NCBI RefSeq assembly: GCF_024539675.1 | Contig: NZ_JAHHIT010000059.1 | Span: 1 to 62,811 of the forward strand | Reading direction: 5' to 3' | From: Streptomyces hilarionis | GTDB lineage: Bacteria > Actinomycetota > Actinomycetes > Streptomycetales > Streptomycetaceae | DNA: 62,811 bases | In this document: positions 7,733 through 15,419 of the stretch, one piece after another | How positions within the stretch are numbered: position 1 is the first letter of the stretch | Layout of the letters: every line of letters begins with the position of its first letter | Notes under the pieces: model-generated | Databases searched by the model: none | The model's input: the letters and a program-made list of their open reading frames with translations, nothing else | What the model was told of the DNA's origin: nothing | Translations under genes and position numbers: made by a program

Positions 7733-8722
7733 ATGCCTTTACGTCGCAGTCATGACAACCTGGCCGCCCTGCCGCGCGATCCCCGGGCCGACGAGTACCC
7801 GATGCCGAGCGTGCCGTACGGCTGGTACGCGGTGCTGCGCAGCCGTGAACTGCGGCCGGGCAAGGTGGTCAGCCTGCACTACTTCGGCCGGGCGCTCGTC
7901 GCCTTCCGGGGAGCCGACGGCCGGGCAGCCGTACGGGACGCGCACTGCCCGCACTACGGCGCGCACCTGGGCGCGGGCGGGAAGGTCGTGGACGGCACGG
8001 TGGAGTGTCCGTTCCACGGGTGGCGGTTCGGCCCGGACGGCCGGTGCGTGGAGGCCCCCTTCGCGGTGCACACCCCCAAGGTCTCCCTCGGCGGCTTCCC
8101 CGTCCGCGAGCACAGCGGGCTGGTCTTCGTGTACGCCGGGCCCGGCGAGCCGTCGTGGGAGGTGCCGGAGATCCCCGAGACGGGCGCGAAGGAGTTCGCC
8201 GCGCCGATCGACGACACCTGCCGGGCCCGCATCCACATCCAGGAGATGCGCGAGAACATCGTCGACGAGTCCCACTTCCACTTCATCCACGGCCAGAGCG
8301 AACCCCCCGTCCAGGACTGGCGGTCCGACGGCCCGTTCGCCGAAGCCCGCGGCCGGATCTCCCGCCGCGTCCTCGGCCGGGTCATCGACAACACCTTCGA
8401 CGCGTTCATGTACGGGCCCGGAGTCATGGTGGTGCGCACCCACGGCCCCGTCCTGTCGGTGACCGCCATCGCCCTCAGCACGCCCGTCGACGACCGCACC
8501 AGCGAACTGCGGATGCTGTACTACATCCGCAAACCGGCCCGGCTGCCGTTCCTGACGCCCCTGGCCAAGCTCGTCTTCCGCAAGGAGGCGCTGGGCGAGG
8601 TGCGCGAGGAGGTCGGGATCTGGGACCACAAGGTCCACCAGGCGCGCCCCGTCCTGCTTCCCCACGAGAAGGGCATCAAGGCCCTGCGCCGCTGGTACGC
8701 GCAGTTCTATCCGGCCGACTGA
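7733..8722 (+). CDS. Rieske [2Fe-2S] non-haem iron oxygenase, KshA-like
   Basis: The 329-residue protein has an N-terminal Rieske domain with ligands C72-x-H74 and C92-x2-H95 (HCPHYGAHLG and CPFHGWRFG). The catalytic domain contains NIVDESHFHFIHG, the E/D-x2-H-x4-H mononuclear iron motif. This architecture matches the oxygenase component of 3-ketosteroid 9-alpha-hydroxylase (KshA) and related aliphatic-ring hydroxylases. It needs a ferredoxin reductase partner, and none is adjacent. The substrate cannot be fixed from sequence. A TAGCAT -10-like box only 7 nt before the ATG suggests a leaderless mRNA. Confidence 0.88.
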   Translation: MPLRRSHDNLAALPRDPRADEYPMPSVPYGWYAVLRSRELRPGKVVSLHYFGRALVAFRGADGRAAVRDAHCPHYGAHLGAGGKVVDGTVECPFHGWRFGPDGRCVEAPFAVHTPKVSLGGFPVREHSGLVFVYAGPGEPSWEVPEIPETGAKEFAAPIDDTCRARIHIQEMRENIVDESHFHFIHGQSEPPVQDWRSDGPFAEARGRISRRVLGRVIDNTFDAFMYGPGVMVVRTHGPVLSVTAIALSTPVDDRTSELRMLYYIRKPARLPFLTPLAKLVFRKEALGEVREEVGIWDHKVHQARPVLLPHEKGIKALRRWYAQFYPAD

Positions 8723-8862
8723 CGGATCCGCTGGGCCGACCGAGGGTCAGGAACCGCCTCAGCCGTACTGACGTGCAGACAGGGGGAGTGCCGTCGACGC
8801 CGTCCCGGACCGGGACGGCGCAGGGCTGCGGCGGCCGACGGACGGATGCGGGTACGGACTTC

Positions 8863-10323
8863 ATGGATGCACACCCGGACGACGTAGTGGAGTTCGCGCT
8901 CCTGCTGACGCGTCTGAAGAAGCGCACGAACCACAGTTACGCGGCGCTGGCCGGCCGTCTGGGCATGACTGCTTCCACGGTGCACCGTTACTGCACCGGA
9001 GAAGCGGTCCCCCCGGACTTCGCCGGGATCGCGCGGTTCGCCGCGCTCTGCCGGGCCACTCCGGAGGAACGCACCGAGCTGCACCGCCGGTGGATCCTCG
9101 CCGTCGCGGCACGGCAACGCACCCGGCCGTCCCGTGCCCGGCGGGCGCCGACGCCCTGCGGCGTCACGGACCCCGCGGCGACGACGGCGTCCTCCGGCCC
9201 CGGCGGTCCCGCGGACGGGGCCGCTGCACCGCCACCGGTGCCGTCGCCCACCCCGCACCCGGGGACGACCGTCCCGAGTGCCCCGGCCCCCCACCCGGGG
9301 CGCGCCGCGTCGAGCGACGCGAGCTCGCGCTCCGGGCACCCCCGCCATCGGCCTCGGCGGCGGCGAGCTGTGGCACTGGCAGTCCTGCTCGCCCTCGCCC
9401 CGGGCGCCCTCACGGCATCCGCCGCCGACCTTCCGCCCGACAGGACCGAGCCGTCGGCTGCCACCCGCACCGCCCCGCCGGGCACGTCCACGCCGGTCAC
9501 TCGCGGCGGCGGCAGCGAGGCCGGCGGGCAGGAGAGCCGGGCCACCGCCGATGCCGTCCCGCCGTCGGCCTCCCCCCGCACCACCGCGCCCGAACCCTCC
9601 GCGTCGGCCACGCACAGCGCCGGCGGAACGCGGGAGAGCGGGACGAGTGTCCGTACGACGCCGCCGTCGTCCCCGCTCACCTGGACCGTCGACTCCCACC
9701 TCTGGGGAGAACTCGGGTGCGACCACGACTACGTCATCGCCCGGCCGCCGCAGCAGGTCCCGCCGCCGCCCCACCCGGCCGACGCCGAGCAGTGGGCCGC
9801 TTCCCAGGGCGCCGTGCACGGGCGCGACACCCAGGTGCGGATCACGGTGCAGGGGCGTGGCTCCGCCGCCGTCCTCCTGGAGGCGCTGCATGTGCGCGTG
9901 GTGCGGCGGGCCGACCCTGCCGGACGGCCAGGGGACATCGCCTATTCCATGGCCGACGGCTGCGGAGCCACACTTCAGCCCCGCTACTTCTCCGTGCACC
10001 TGGACGCGCGCAGGCCCCTGCCCCGTGTCATGCCGGCCGGCCGCCCGGACTCACCGAGTTTCGCGGTCGACTTCCCCTACCGCGTCTCCTCCCGGGAACC
10101 GGAGGTTCTGCTGGTCCTCGCGGACACCGAGTCCTGCGCCTGCGACTGGTACCTCGAACTCGACTGGGCCTCGCAGGGCCGCAGCGGCACGGTGCGCATC
10201 GACGACCACGGCCGGCCGTTCCGGACCACCGGCATCGAGGGGCTGCCTCACTACAGGTACCGCAGACCCGCCGGCTGGGTCCCTCTGACCCCTGCCGGCG
10301 ACAGCGCCACTACGGGCCGCTGA
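8863..10323 (+). CDS. Membrane-anchored HTH protein with extracytoplasmic domain
   Basis: In this 486-residue protein, residues about 1-90 form an XRE-like HTH (SYAALAGRLGMTASTVHRYC, then FAALCRATPEERTELHRRWI). A Pro/Ser/Thr/Ala-rich linker and a basic stop (RHRPRRRR) follow. One transmembrane helix (AVALAVLLALAPGALTAS) comes near residue 175, then a second low-complexity linker, and a folded extracellular domain (LTWTVDSHLWGELGCDHDYV to the end) containing Cys residues (ESCACDWYLE). The layout implies a DNA-binding domain tethered to a sensor outside the membrane. The signal and target genes are unknown. The start is uncertain: ATG 8863 lacks a strong Shine-Dalgarno, and a GTG lies near 8788. 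Confidence 0.65.
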   Translation: MDAHPDDVVEFALLLTRLKKRTNHSYAALAGRLGMTASTVHRYCTGEAVPPDFAGIARFAALCRATPEERTELHRRWILAVAARQRTRPSRARRAPTPCGVTDPAATTASSGPGGPADGAAAPPPVPSPTPHPGTTVPSAPAPHPGRAASSDASSRSGHPRHRPRRRRAVALAVLLALAPGALTASAADLPPDRTEPSAATRTAPPGTSTPVTRGGGSEAGGQESRATADAVPPSASPRTTAPEPSASATHSAGGTRESGTSVRTTPPSSPLTWTVDSHLWGELGCDHDYVIARPPQQVPPPPHPADAEQWAASQGAVHGRDTQVRITVQGRGSAAVLLEALHVRVVRRADPAGRPGDIAYSMADGCGATLQPRYFSVHLDARRPLPRVMPAGRPDSPSFAVDFPYRVSSREPEVLLVLADTESCACDWYLELDWASQGRSGTVRIDDHGRPFRTTGIEGLPHYRYRRPAGWVPLTPAGDSATTGR

Positions 10324-10679
10324 CGAGCGGGGCCGGCCGCGTCCCATTGACCGGCCGACCCCGCGCGCGCGGTCCACGCGTCCCGGAACGCCATCCCAGG
10401 GACACCTGTTTCCGCAGCTCGACAGGGGTGGGACGGACTCGCCGTCCCGGCTGGGGCGGCAACCGTTGGCGGGGGTCCCCGCCGTCCTGGAGTCTGTGGA
10501 CGTCGCACCGGCCGAGGCGGCACGACCGCCGGGCCGCACGACGGAACGACCTCCCTGCGCCTGTTCTCCGGGACACCTGTGTGCCCGGGCCGTGTCCGAC
10601 GCGGCGCCCCGAGCGCCGTCCGGTGACGCAGGAAACACCCATGTTCGCGTTCTTCGTATCCAGAGAAGGAAGTCACCGC
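10324..10679. other. Intergenic region without recognisable gene
   Basis: These 356 bp lie between two co-directional genes. I see no ORF with plausible codon use or homology and no clear stem-loop. The promoter of the secreted protein that starts at 10680 must lie here, but I cannot pick a convincing -35/-10 pair. Confidence 0.4.
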
Positions 10680-11294
10680 ATGAACAGCAGCACTCCCGCA
10701 CGCCGTCGCCCGGTCCGCAGCGCGGCCCTCGCCGCCGGCCTGGTCCTTGCTCTCGGGCTCGGCGCGGCGGCCCAGGCCTCGGCCGCCGCACCCCGGACCG
10801 CCGGAGCCGCGGCCAGGATCTCGTCCCCGTCCATCGCGGTCTCGGACTCCGACGCGTCGCTGTCGGGCCGGCAGATGATCCGCGTGCTGAAGTCCCTGCT
10901 GCCCAAGGGCGGGAAGATCTACGACCAGCAGAGCCAGGAGGGCTACGCCGCGCTGGTCTGGGACGACGGCCGCGGAAAGAGCATGATCGGGGTCAACGCC
11001 CAGGACGACATGGGCGACGTCCTCGAAGGGCACATGGGCTGCGAGGGCACGTACATCGAGTGCCAGGCCCTCACGCTGGCCGACGGCACCCAGGTGAAGC
11101 GGGCCAAGCGGGCGTCGGAGAAGGGCGGCTCCGCCGTCGTGTGGCTGGTCGACACCCTTCACCCCGACGGTCGCCGGGTCATCGTCCAGGAAGTGAACTC
11201 CTACGCCGAGAGCGGCCCGGTGACGCGACCGCAGCCCCCGCTCTCGCTCGACCGCCTTCAGGCCATCGCCCTCGACTCCCGCTGGGCCGGCTGA
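10680..11294 (+). CDS. Secreted protein of unknown function
   Basis: The 204-residue product has a classic Sec signal peptide (NSSTPARRRPVRSAALAAGL, hydrophobic core, cleavage after ASAAAP near residue 38). The mature part of about 165 residues contains two nearby cysteines (HMGCEGTYIECQ) and segments GRQMIRVLKSLLPKGGKIYD and SAVVWLVDTLHPDGRRVIVQ. I do not recognise the family. The pattern of a short secreted alpha/beta domain recurs among Streptomyces lipoprotein-like unknowns, but no lipobox is present. ATG 10680 is preceded by AGAAGGAAG at good spacing, and an in-frame ATG at 10641 is less likely. Confidence 0.7.
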   Translation: MNSSTPARRRPVRSAALAAGLVLALGLGAAAQASAAAPRTAGAAARISSPSIAVSDSDASLSGRQMIRVLKSLLPKGGKIYDQQSQEGYAALVWDDGRGKSMIGVNAQDDMGDVLEGHMGCEGTYIECQALTLADGTQVKRAKRASEKGGSAVVWLVDTLHPDGRRVIVQEVNSYAESGPVTRPQPPLSLDRLQAIALDSRWAG

Positions 11295-11304
11295 CCGCCT
11301 CCCC

Positions 11305-11332
11305 GGTGAGGCGGGCCTCGGCCCGCCTCACC
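11305..11332. terminator. Hairpin terminator between converging genes
   Basis: GGTGAGGCGGGCC and GGCCCGCCTCACC form a perfect 13-bp stem with a very tight TC loop. It lies 10 bp after the stop of the secreted protein and 88 bp from the stop of the oppositely transcribed ene-reductase. Confidence 0.75.
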
Positions 11333-11419
11333 GCGTCCGGGCGGTCGCGGTGGTCGACGACGGCGACACCGGCATCCGGCCGGTCGGCGGGGATGCAAAG
11401 GCCGTGCTGCTTCGACCCG

Positions 11420-12487
11420 TCAGCTCGCGGCGGTGGCGGTGAGGGCCGGGTAGTCGGTGTAGCCGCGGTGGTCGCCGCCGTAGAAGGTGGCCGGGTCGGG
11501 TGCGTTGAGCGGCGCGCCCGTGCGGATGCGGTGGGGCAGGTCGGGGTTGGCCAGGGCGGAGGCGCCGACCGTGACGACGTCGGCCAGACCGGAGTCGAGA
11601 TCGGCGAAGCGGGTGTCGAGCGGGCTGCCGGCGCGGTTGACGAGCAGCGCGCCGGACCACTGCCGGCGCATCCGCTGGAGCAGTTCCTCGTCGGGCCCCT
11701 GGATGACGTGCAGGTAGGCGAGGTCGAGCGGGGCGACGGCGTCGAGCAGCGCCGGGTAGACGTCGTGGGTGTCGTGCTCGGTGATGTCGTTGTAGGGGTT
11801 GCCGGGGGACAGGCGCAGACCGGTCCGGTCGGCGCCGATCTCGGAGGCGACCGCGGACGTCACCTCGGCGACGAAGCGGATGCGGTGGGCGACGGGACCG
11901 CCGTACCGGTCGGTGCGGTGGTTGGCGTGGGCCGAGAGGAACTGGTGGAGGAGGTAGCCGTTGGCGCCGTGGAGCTCGACGCCGTCGAACCCGGCGGCGA
12001 CGGCCGCGGCCGCCGCGTGGCGGAACTCGTCGACGACGCCGGTGATCTCGTCGGCGGTGAGGGCCCGCGGAACGGGCATCTCCTGGGGGCCGCGGGCGGT
12101 GAACATGACGCCACGGGGCCGGACGGCCGACGGGGCGACGGGCGTGCGGTGGTGCGGGGTGTTGTCCGGGTGGGAGATGCGGCCGGTGTGCATGAGCTGG
12201 ACGACGATGCGGCCGCCCTCGGCGTGCACGGCGTCGGTGACCCTGCGCCAGCCGGCCATGTGGGCGTCGGTGTAGATGCCCGGGGTCAGCAGGTAGCCCT
12301 GGCCGTCGTCCGAGGGCTGGGCGCCCTCGGTGATGATCAGGGCCATCGAGGCCCGCTGCCGGTAGTACTCGACGTTGAGTTCGCCGGGTGTGCCGTCGGG
12401 CAGGGAACGGTCGCGGGTCATGGGCGCCATGGCGAGCCGGTGCGGCAGTTCCATGGCGCCGACGGCGACGGGGGTCCAAAGAGTCAT
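11420..12487 (-). CDS. Old Yellow Enzyme family alkene reductase
   Basis: The 355-residue FMN-dependent TIM-barrel oxidoreductase carries the NemA/OYE signatures: N-terminal LPHRLAMAPMTRDRS, the substrate-binding pair in FDGVELHGANGYLLHQFLS, and NHRTDRYGGP. Toward the C-terminus VVTVGASALANPDLPHRI holds the FMN phosphate site. These cytoplasmic enzymes reduce activated C=C bonds of enals, enones or nitro compounds with NADPH and often serve electrophile stress. The ATG at 12487 is followed immediately by MTLWTPVAVG, as in homologues. Upstream lies a decayed quinone oxidoreductase (12535-12850), so the locus may once have held two reductases. Confidence 0.92.
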   Translation of the reverse strand: MTLWTPVAVGAMELPHRLAMAPMTRDRSLPDGTPGELNVEYYRQRASMALIITEGAQPSDDGQGYLLTPGIYTDAHMAGWRRVTDAVHAEGGRIVVQLMHTGRISHPDNTPHHRTPVAPSAVRPRGVMFTARGPQEMPVPRALTADEITGVVDEFRHAAAAAVAAGFDGVELHGANGYLLHQFLSAHANHRTDRYGGPVAHRIRFVAEVTSAVASEIGADRTGLRLSPGNPYNDITEHDTHDVYPALLDAVAPLDLAYLHVIQGPDEELLQRMRRQWSGALLVNRAGSPLDTRFADLDSGLADVVTVGASALANPDLPHRIRTGAPLNAPDPATFYGGDHRGYTDYPALTATAAS

Positions 12488-12534
12488 GGGGCTTCGCTTT
12501 CTGCTGGTCACATTCGTCGGGTGAGCGGTCAGGG

Positions 12535-12850
12535 GCAAGGGGGAGGCGCGACGCGATCGCCGTGGCGGACCGGTCGTCCAGCGGTGAGCTGCGGGGGAGA
12601 GAAGGCGACGGAGGTCAGTGCGGTCCGTTGCCTCGGGTCGACCGGCGCGAGGTCGAGCACGACGTCGTCCGGCGCGGGCGGCTCCGGCAGTCCGTGGCCG
12701 GACGCCTCGTCGACGCCCGCCTTCCCGACGCGTGCCCCGCAGCGCGGCCCGGCCGTGGCGATCATGTGTACGCCGGTGTGCTCCGGCCAGTTGGACTGCG
12801 TCGCCGCCGACCGCGCCGCCCGCGCGGTCGATCAGCACCGGCAGGTCGTC
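12535..12850 (-). pseudogene. Remnant of a zinc-type (MDR) quinone oxidoreductase
   Basis: On the minus strand, one frame reads PVLIDRAGGAVGGDAVQLAG. This closely matches the nucleotide-binding GAGGAVG(Y)AVQLAK motif of NADP-dependent MDR oxidoreductases. After about 20 codons the similarity moves to another frame, MIATAGPRCGARVGKAGVDE then VVLDLAPVDPRQRTALTS, which fits the following helix and the D-V-V-x-N-L-A strand of the same family. There is no catalytic N-terminal domain and no start codon, and a frameshift is required near 12770-12790. I read this as a degraded internal fragment. The call is from motif memory and not from alignment. Confidence 0.5.
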
Positions 12851-12976
12851 CCGCGCGGATCGCGGGTGGACGGTGGTCCTGCTGCGCGGTCCTTAAGGCC
12901 TCGCAGAGGCCTTCGCCGCGAGGGCGGCCGCGGGACGGGTCGTCGCGTGCTTACCGCTGCCGGTGGCGGGGCAGTG

Positions 12977-13171
12977 ATGATCTCCATGACGAGCGCGACA
13001 CAGCACTACGGTCTCCTGTGGACCGACCCGGACGGCACTCCGCAGGCGTCCGCCGGCAGGTACGACAAGCGGTCCGCGAAGCACCGGCGCACCGAGCTGA
13101 AAGCCGTGGGCTGCACCTGTGTGGAGATCGTGCAGGTCAGGCCCGGTGAAGTTCCCGAGCCGGTGTCCTGA
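12977..13171 (+). CDS. Small hypothetical protein (64 aa)
   Basis: A short ORF reads MISMTSATQHYGLLWTDPDG and continues with a charged helix (RYDKRSAKHRRTELKAVG) and ending VEIVQVRPGEVPEPVS. The composition is that of a folded small protein with an N-terminal beta strand, a basic helix and a second strand. I think similar 60-residue proteins exist in other streptomycetes, but I cannot name a family. GTG 12974, ATG 12977 and ATG 12986 are all possible starts. A strong stem-loop follows immediately (13173-13197), which supports a real transcription unit. Confidence 0.55.
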   Translation: MISMTSATQHYGLLWTDPDGTPQASAGRYDKRSAKHRRTELKAVGCTCVEIVQVRPGEVPEPVS

Positions 13172-13172
13172 G

Positions 13173-13197
13173 CGAGGCGGCACGCTCTGCCGCCTCG
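13173..13197. terminator. Hairpin between small ORF and MarR gene
   Basis: CGAGGCGGCA and TGCCGCCTCG make a perfect 10-bp stem with a CGCTC loop, starting 2 bp after the stop of the 64-residue ORF. The converging MarR gene ends at 13231. Confidence 0.7.
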
Positions 13198-13230
13198 ACC
13201 GCGTGGGCGAGGAGTGCGGACGGCTCCGCC

Positions 13231-13710
13231 TTACCCGGCGGGTGTCTCCCGGCCGTGGCCCCTGACCGACTTCTCGATGGTGCGCGCGCACTCGGTGAAC
13301 GCGTCGACCTGGTCGGGGGTCAGATCGCGCACGGAGATCTGCTCCAGGGCGCGCCACATGTCGGCGATCGGCTCCTGCAGGGCGCGTCCGGCATCGGTGA
13401 GGCTCACCACCATGACCCGCCGGTCGTGGGGGGCGGGCTCCCGGGTGAGCAGCCCGGCTTCCTGCATGCGGCGCAGCGACTTGGAGACGGTGGAGTGGTC
13501 GAGGCCCACCCGCTCCAGCAGCTCGCCCTGCGTCTGGCCGTCGCGGTCGAAGAGCTGCATCAGCAGCAGTTCCTGTCCCGGGTGCAGGTTCAGGGCGCGC
13601 AGCATCGCGGCGGCGTGGGCGCGGTGGGCGCGCGCGAGCTGGAAGATGGCGTAGCTCAGACGCCCGTCGCGTGCCGCGTACGGCAGTTCCGATGCGGAGG
13701 TGTCGGACAT
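13231..13710 (-). CDS. MarR-family transcriptional regulator
   Basis: The 159-residue winged-HTH regulator contains LNLHPGQELLLMQLFDRDGQ, the recognition helix region LDHSTVSKSLRRMQEAGL, and the wing REPAPHDRRVMVVSLTDAG, all diagnostic of MarR. It is downstream of the quinone oxidoreductase gene (37-bp gap, same strand) and is very likely co-transcribed with it. The operon promoter is overlapped and flanked by a duplicated 12-bp palindromic element (14704-14715, 14736-14747). Autoregulation relieved by a quinone or electrophile would be usual for such a pair. The ligand is inferred only from the partner enzyme. Confidence 0.92.
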   Translation of the reverse strand: MSDTSASELPYAARDGRLSYAIFQLARAHRAHAAAMLRALNLHPGQELLLMQLFDRDGQTQGELLERVGLDHSTVSKSLRRMQEAGLLTREPAPHDRRVMVVSLTDAGRALQEPIADMWRALEQISVRDLTPDQVDAFTECARTIEKSVRGHGRETPAG

Positions 13711-13747
13711 GGTTCGCTCCCTGGCCTGAAGAATCGACGGTGACCGG

Positions 13748-14662
13748 TCAGTCGACGGTGAGCACGATCTTGCCGCGGTTGTGGCCGGCGTCGCTCGCCT
13801 CCTGCGCCTTGGCGGCATCGGCCAGCGGATAGGCGGCGCTGATCGTGGTCACCAGTGTGCCGTCGGCGGCCTCCCGGGCCAGCTCGGCCAGGCGGGCTGC
13901 GGAGCGGCGCTGCGGGCCCTCCGCGAAGACGACGCCGAGCTCGCGGGCGCGGAAGTCGGCGGTCGTGACGATCCGGTCGGTGCCGCCGCGCAGGGTGATC
14001 GAGTCCTCCAGCGCGCCCTTTCCCGCGGCGTCGAAGACGGCGTCCACCCCGTCGGGGGCGAGCTCGCGGACGCGCTGGACCAGGTTGTCCCCGTAGACCA
14101 GCGCGGTCGCGCCGAGCGAGGTGACGTACTCCTGGTTGGCCGCTCCGGCCGTGCCGATGACGCGGGCGCCGCGTGCGACGGCGAGCTGGACGGCGATGGT
14201 GCCGAGCGCGCCGGACGCTCCGTGGATCAGCAGTGTGTCGCCCGAGGCGACGCCGAGCAGGTCCAGCACGCGTTCGGCGCCGTCGCTCGCCACGGGCAGG
14301 GCGGCGGCGTGTGCCCAGTCGAGGCCTGCCGGCTTGGGCGCGAGGACGGCCGCGGACGCCAGGGCGTACTGGGCATAGGAGCCGGTCTCCGACCAGCCCA
14401 GGACCTCGTCGCCGACGGCCAGGTGCTCGACGCCTTCGCCGACGGCGTCCACCACCCCGGCGATCTCCCCGCCGGGGACGGCGGGCAGCGTGGTGGGGAA
14501 GATGGCCTCCATGACGCCGGAGCGGATCTTGCCGTCCACCGGGTTGACGCCGACGGCCTGTACGCGCACCCGGACCTGGCCGAAGCCGGGCTCGGGAACG
14601 TCGATCTCCGTCTCGTGCAGAACGTCGGTGCCGCCGAACGCGTCGAAGACGATGGCCTTCAT
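13748..14662 (-). CDS. NADP-dependent zinc-type (MDR) quinone oxidoreductase
   Basis: The 304-residue protein begins MKAIVFDAFGGTDVLHETE and has the GroES-like N-terminal domain (VNPVDGKIRSG, LPAVPGGEIAGVVDAVG). The Rossmann motif follows in GDTLLIHGASGALGTIAVQLA. It lacks the structural-zinc cysteine quartet and so belongs to the quinone oxidoreductase branch of the MDR superfamily. It reduces quinones or enones with NADPH in the cytoplasm. It is the first gene of an operon with the MarR regulator and follows a TTGGCT-N17-TACTTT promoter (14743-14748 / 14720-14725 on the minus strand). GAGGAGATCACC precedes the ATG. Confidence 0.9.
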   Translation of the reverse strand: MKAIVFDAFGGTDVLHETEIDVPEPGFGQVRVRVQAVGVNPVDGKIRSGVMEAIFPTTLPAVPGGEIAGVVDAVGEGVEHLAVGDEVLGWSETGSYAQYALASAAVLAPKPAGLDWAHAAALPVASDGAERVLDLLGVASGDTLLIHGASGALGTIAVQLAVARGARVIGTAGAANQEYVTSLGATALVYGDNLVQRVRELAPDGVDAVFDAAGKGALEDSITLRGGTDRIVTTADFRARELGVVFAEGPQRRSAARLAELAREAADGTLVTTISAAYPLADAAKAQEASDAGHNRGKIVLTVD

Positions 14663-14703
14663 CACGGTGATCTCCTCGGGTGAGGTGTCCCGCCGACCAC
14701 TTC

Positions 14704-14748
14704 TGTGGCCAGCCACATAAAAGTAGCACCGATTGTGTGGCTAGCCAA
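14704..14748 (-). promoter_or_regulatory. Promoter of the oxidoreductase-marR operon with duplicated operator
   Basis: On the minus strand, TTGGCT (14748-14743) and TACTTT (14725-14720) are 17 bp apart. Written on the plus strand, the 12-mer TGTGGCYAGCCA occurs at 14704-14715 and 14736-14747. Each copy is internally palindromic, and they are 32 bp apart (about three helical turns). One copy overlaps the -35 and the other lies at the expected transcription start. This is the classic footprint of a repressor dimer pair, most simply the MarR protein of the operon. Confidence 0.7.
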
Positions 14749-14879
14749 GTAATCCCTGCGGGCGACGGGATTCCGATCGTGCCGGGTCCGGTGGCGAGGG
14801 TGCGATGATCCTCTCCTCTCCGGTGGGCCTGGCGACGCCGTGCCCACCGGACCGTACCGACGAGGAATGCGAAGGACCG

Positions 14880-15275
14880 ATGATGCTGAACGTGGGCCAG
14901 CGGGTACGGCTGGCGGCGGACCTCCGGCTGGCCGGCTCGGCGACCCCGGCCGCCGAACTCCCCGAGGAGGCCGGCGCCTTCGTCGCCTCGGTGGCCTTGG
15001 CGGCGGGGGTGGAAGGCGTGGTCGAGCGCGTGGACGAGCACCACCGGCAGCAGAGCCGCGAGGTCCGCGAGTACCTGCGCCTCAAGTCGCTCCTCGACGA
15101 CTTCGGCCATCAGATGCCGCCGGCGAGCAGAGGGCAGTTGGAGGAGCAGGTGGAGGCCTTGGAGGACCATTGGGCCGCCCATCAGCGACGGATGCTCCGC
15201 GTCACGGTCCGCGTCCGGCTCGACAACGGCTTCGTCCTCGACGAAGCCCCCGAGGAGGCTTTCACCGCCGCCTGA
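14880..15275 (+). CDS. Hypothetical cytoplasmic protein with helical centre
   Basis: The 131-residue acidic protein reads MMLNVGQRVRLAADLRLAGS and then a long helix-rich part: QQSREVREYLRLKSLLDDFG and RGQLEEQVEALEDHWAAHQR. It ends with a beta stretch (RVTVRVRLDNGFVLDEAPEE). No signal peptide, membrane segment or catalytic motif is visible and I do not recognise a family. GAAGGACC lies about 5-10 nt before the tandem ATGs at 14880/14883. It is divergent from the oxidoreductase operon, so the duplicated operator about 130 bp upstream might affect it as well. Confidence 0.6.
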   Translation: MMLNVGQRVRLAADLRLAGSATPAAELPEEAGAFVASVALAAGVEGVVERVDEHHRQQSREVREYLRLKSLLDDFGHQMPPASRGQLEEQVEALEDHWAAHQRRMLRVTVRVRLDNGFVLDEAPEEAFTAA

Positions 15276-15327
15276 TGGGGATCCCCGTCCTGCCGTCCTC
15301 GGTCGTCCCGCCCGTGGTGGCGCGGGC

Positions 15328-15381
15328 TTGACCGGATGGTGCCTCCGTTTTACTCTCGACTCAATGCGGAGGTGGCCTCCG
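15328..15381 (+). promoter_or_regulatory. Promoter with TetR-type operators
   Basis: TTGACC (15328-15333) and TACTCT (15351-15356) are separated by 17 bp. The spacer contains GCCTCCGTTTT. Just downstream, CGGAGGTGGCCTCCG (15367-15381) is a perfect 6-bp dyad with a TGG centre, followed by TTTC. The CCTCCGTTT half-site is therefore present within the promoter and again at the start site. Autoregulation by the TetR protein that begins at 15420 is the natural reading. Confidence 0.7.
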
Positions 15382-15419
15382 TTTCGTCGGATCAGGGATC
15401 GTGTGCGCCAGGAGGGCCC

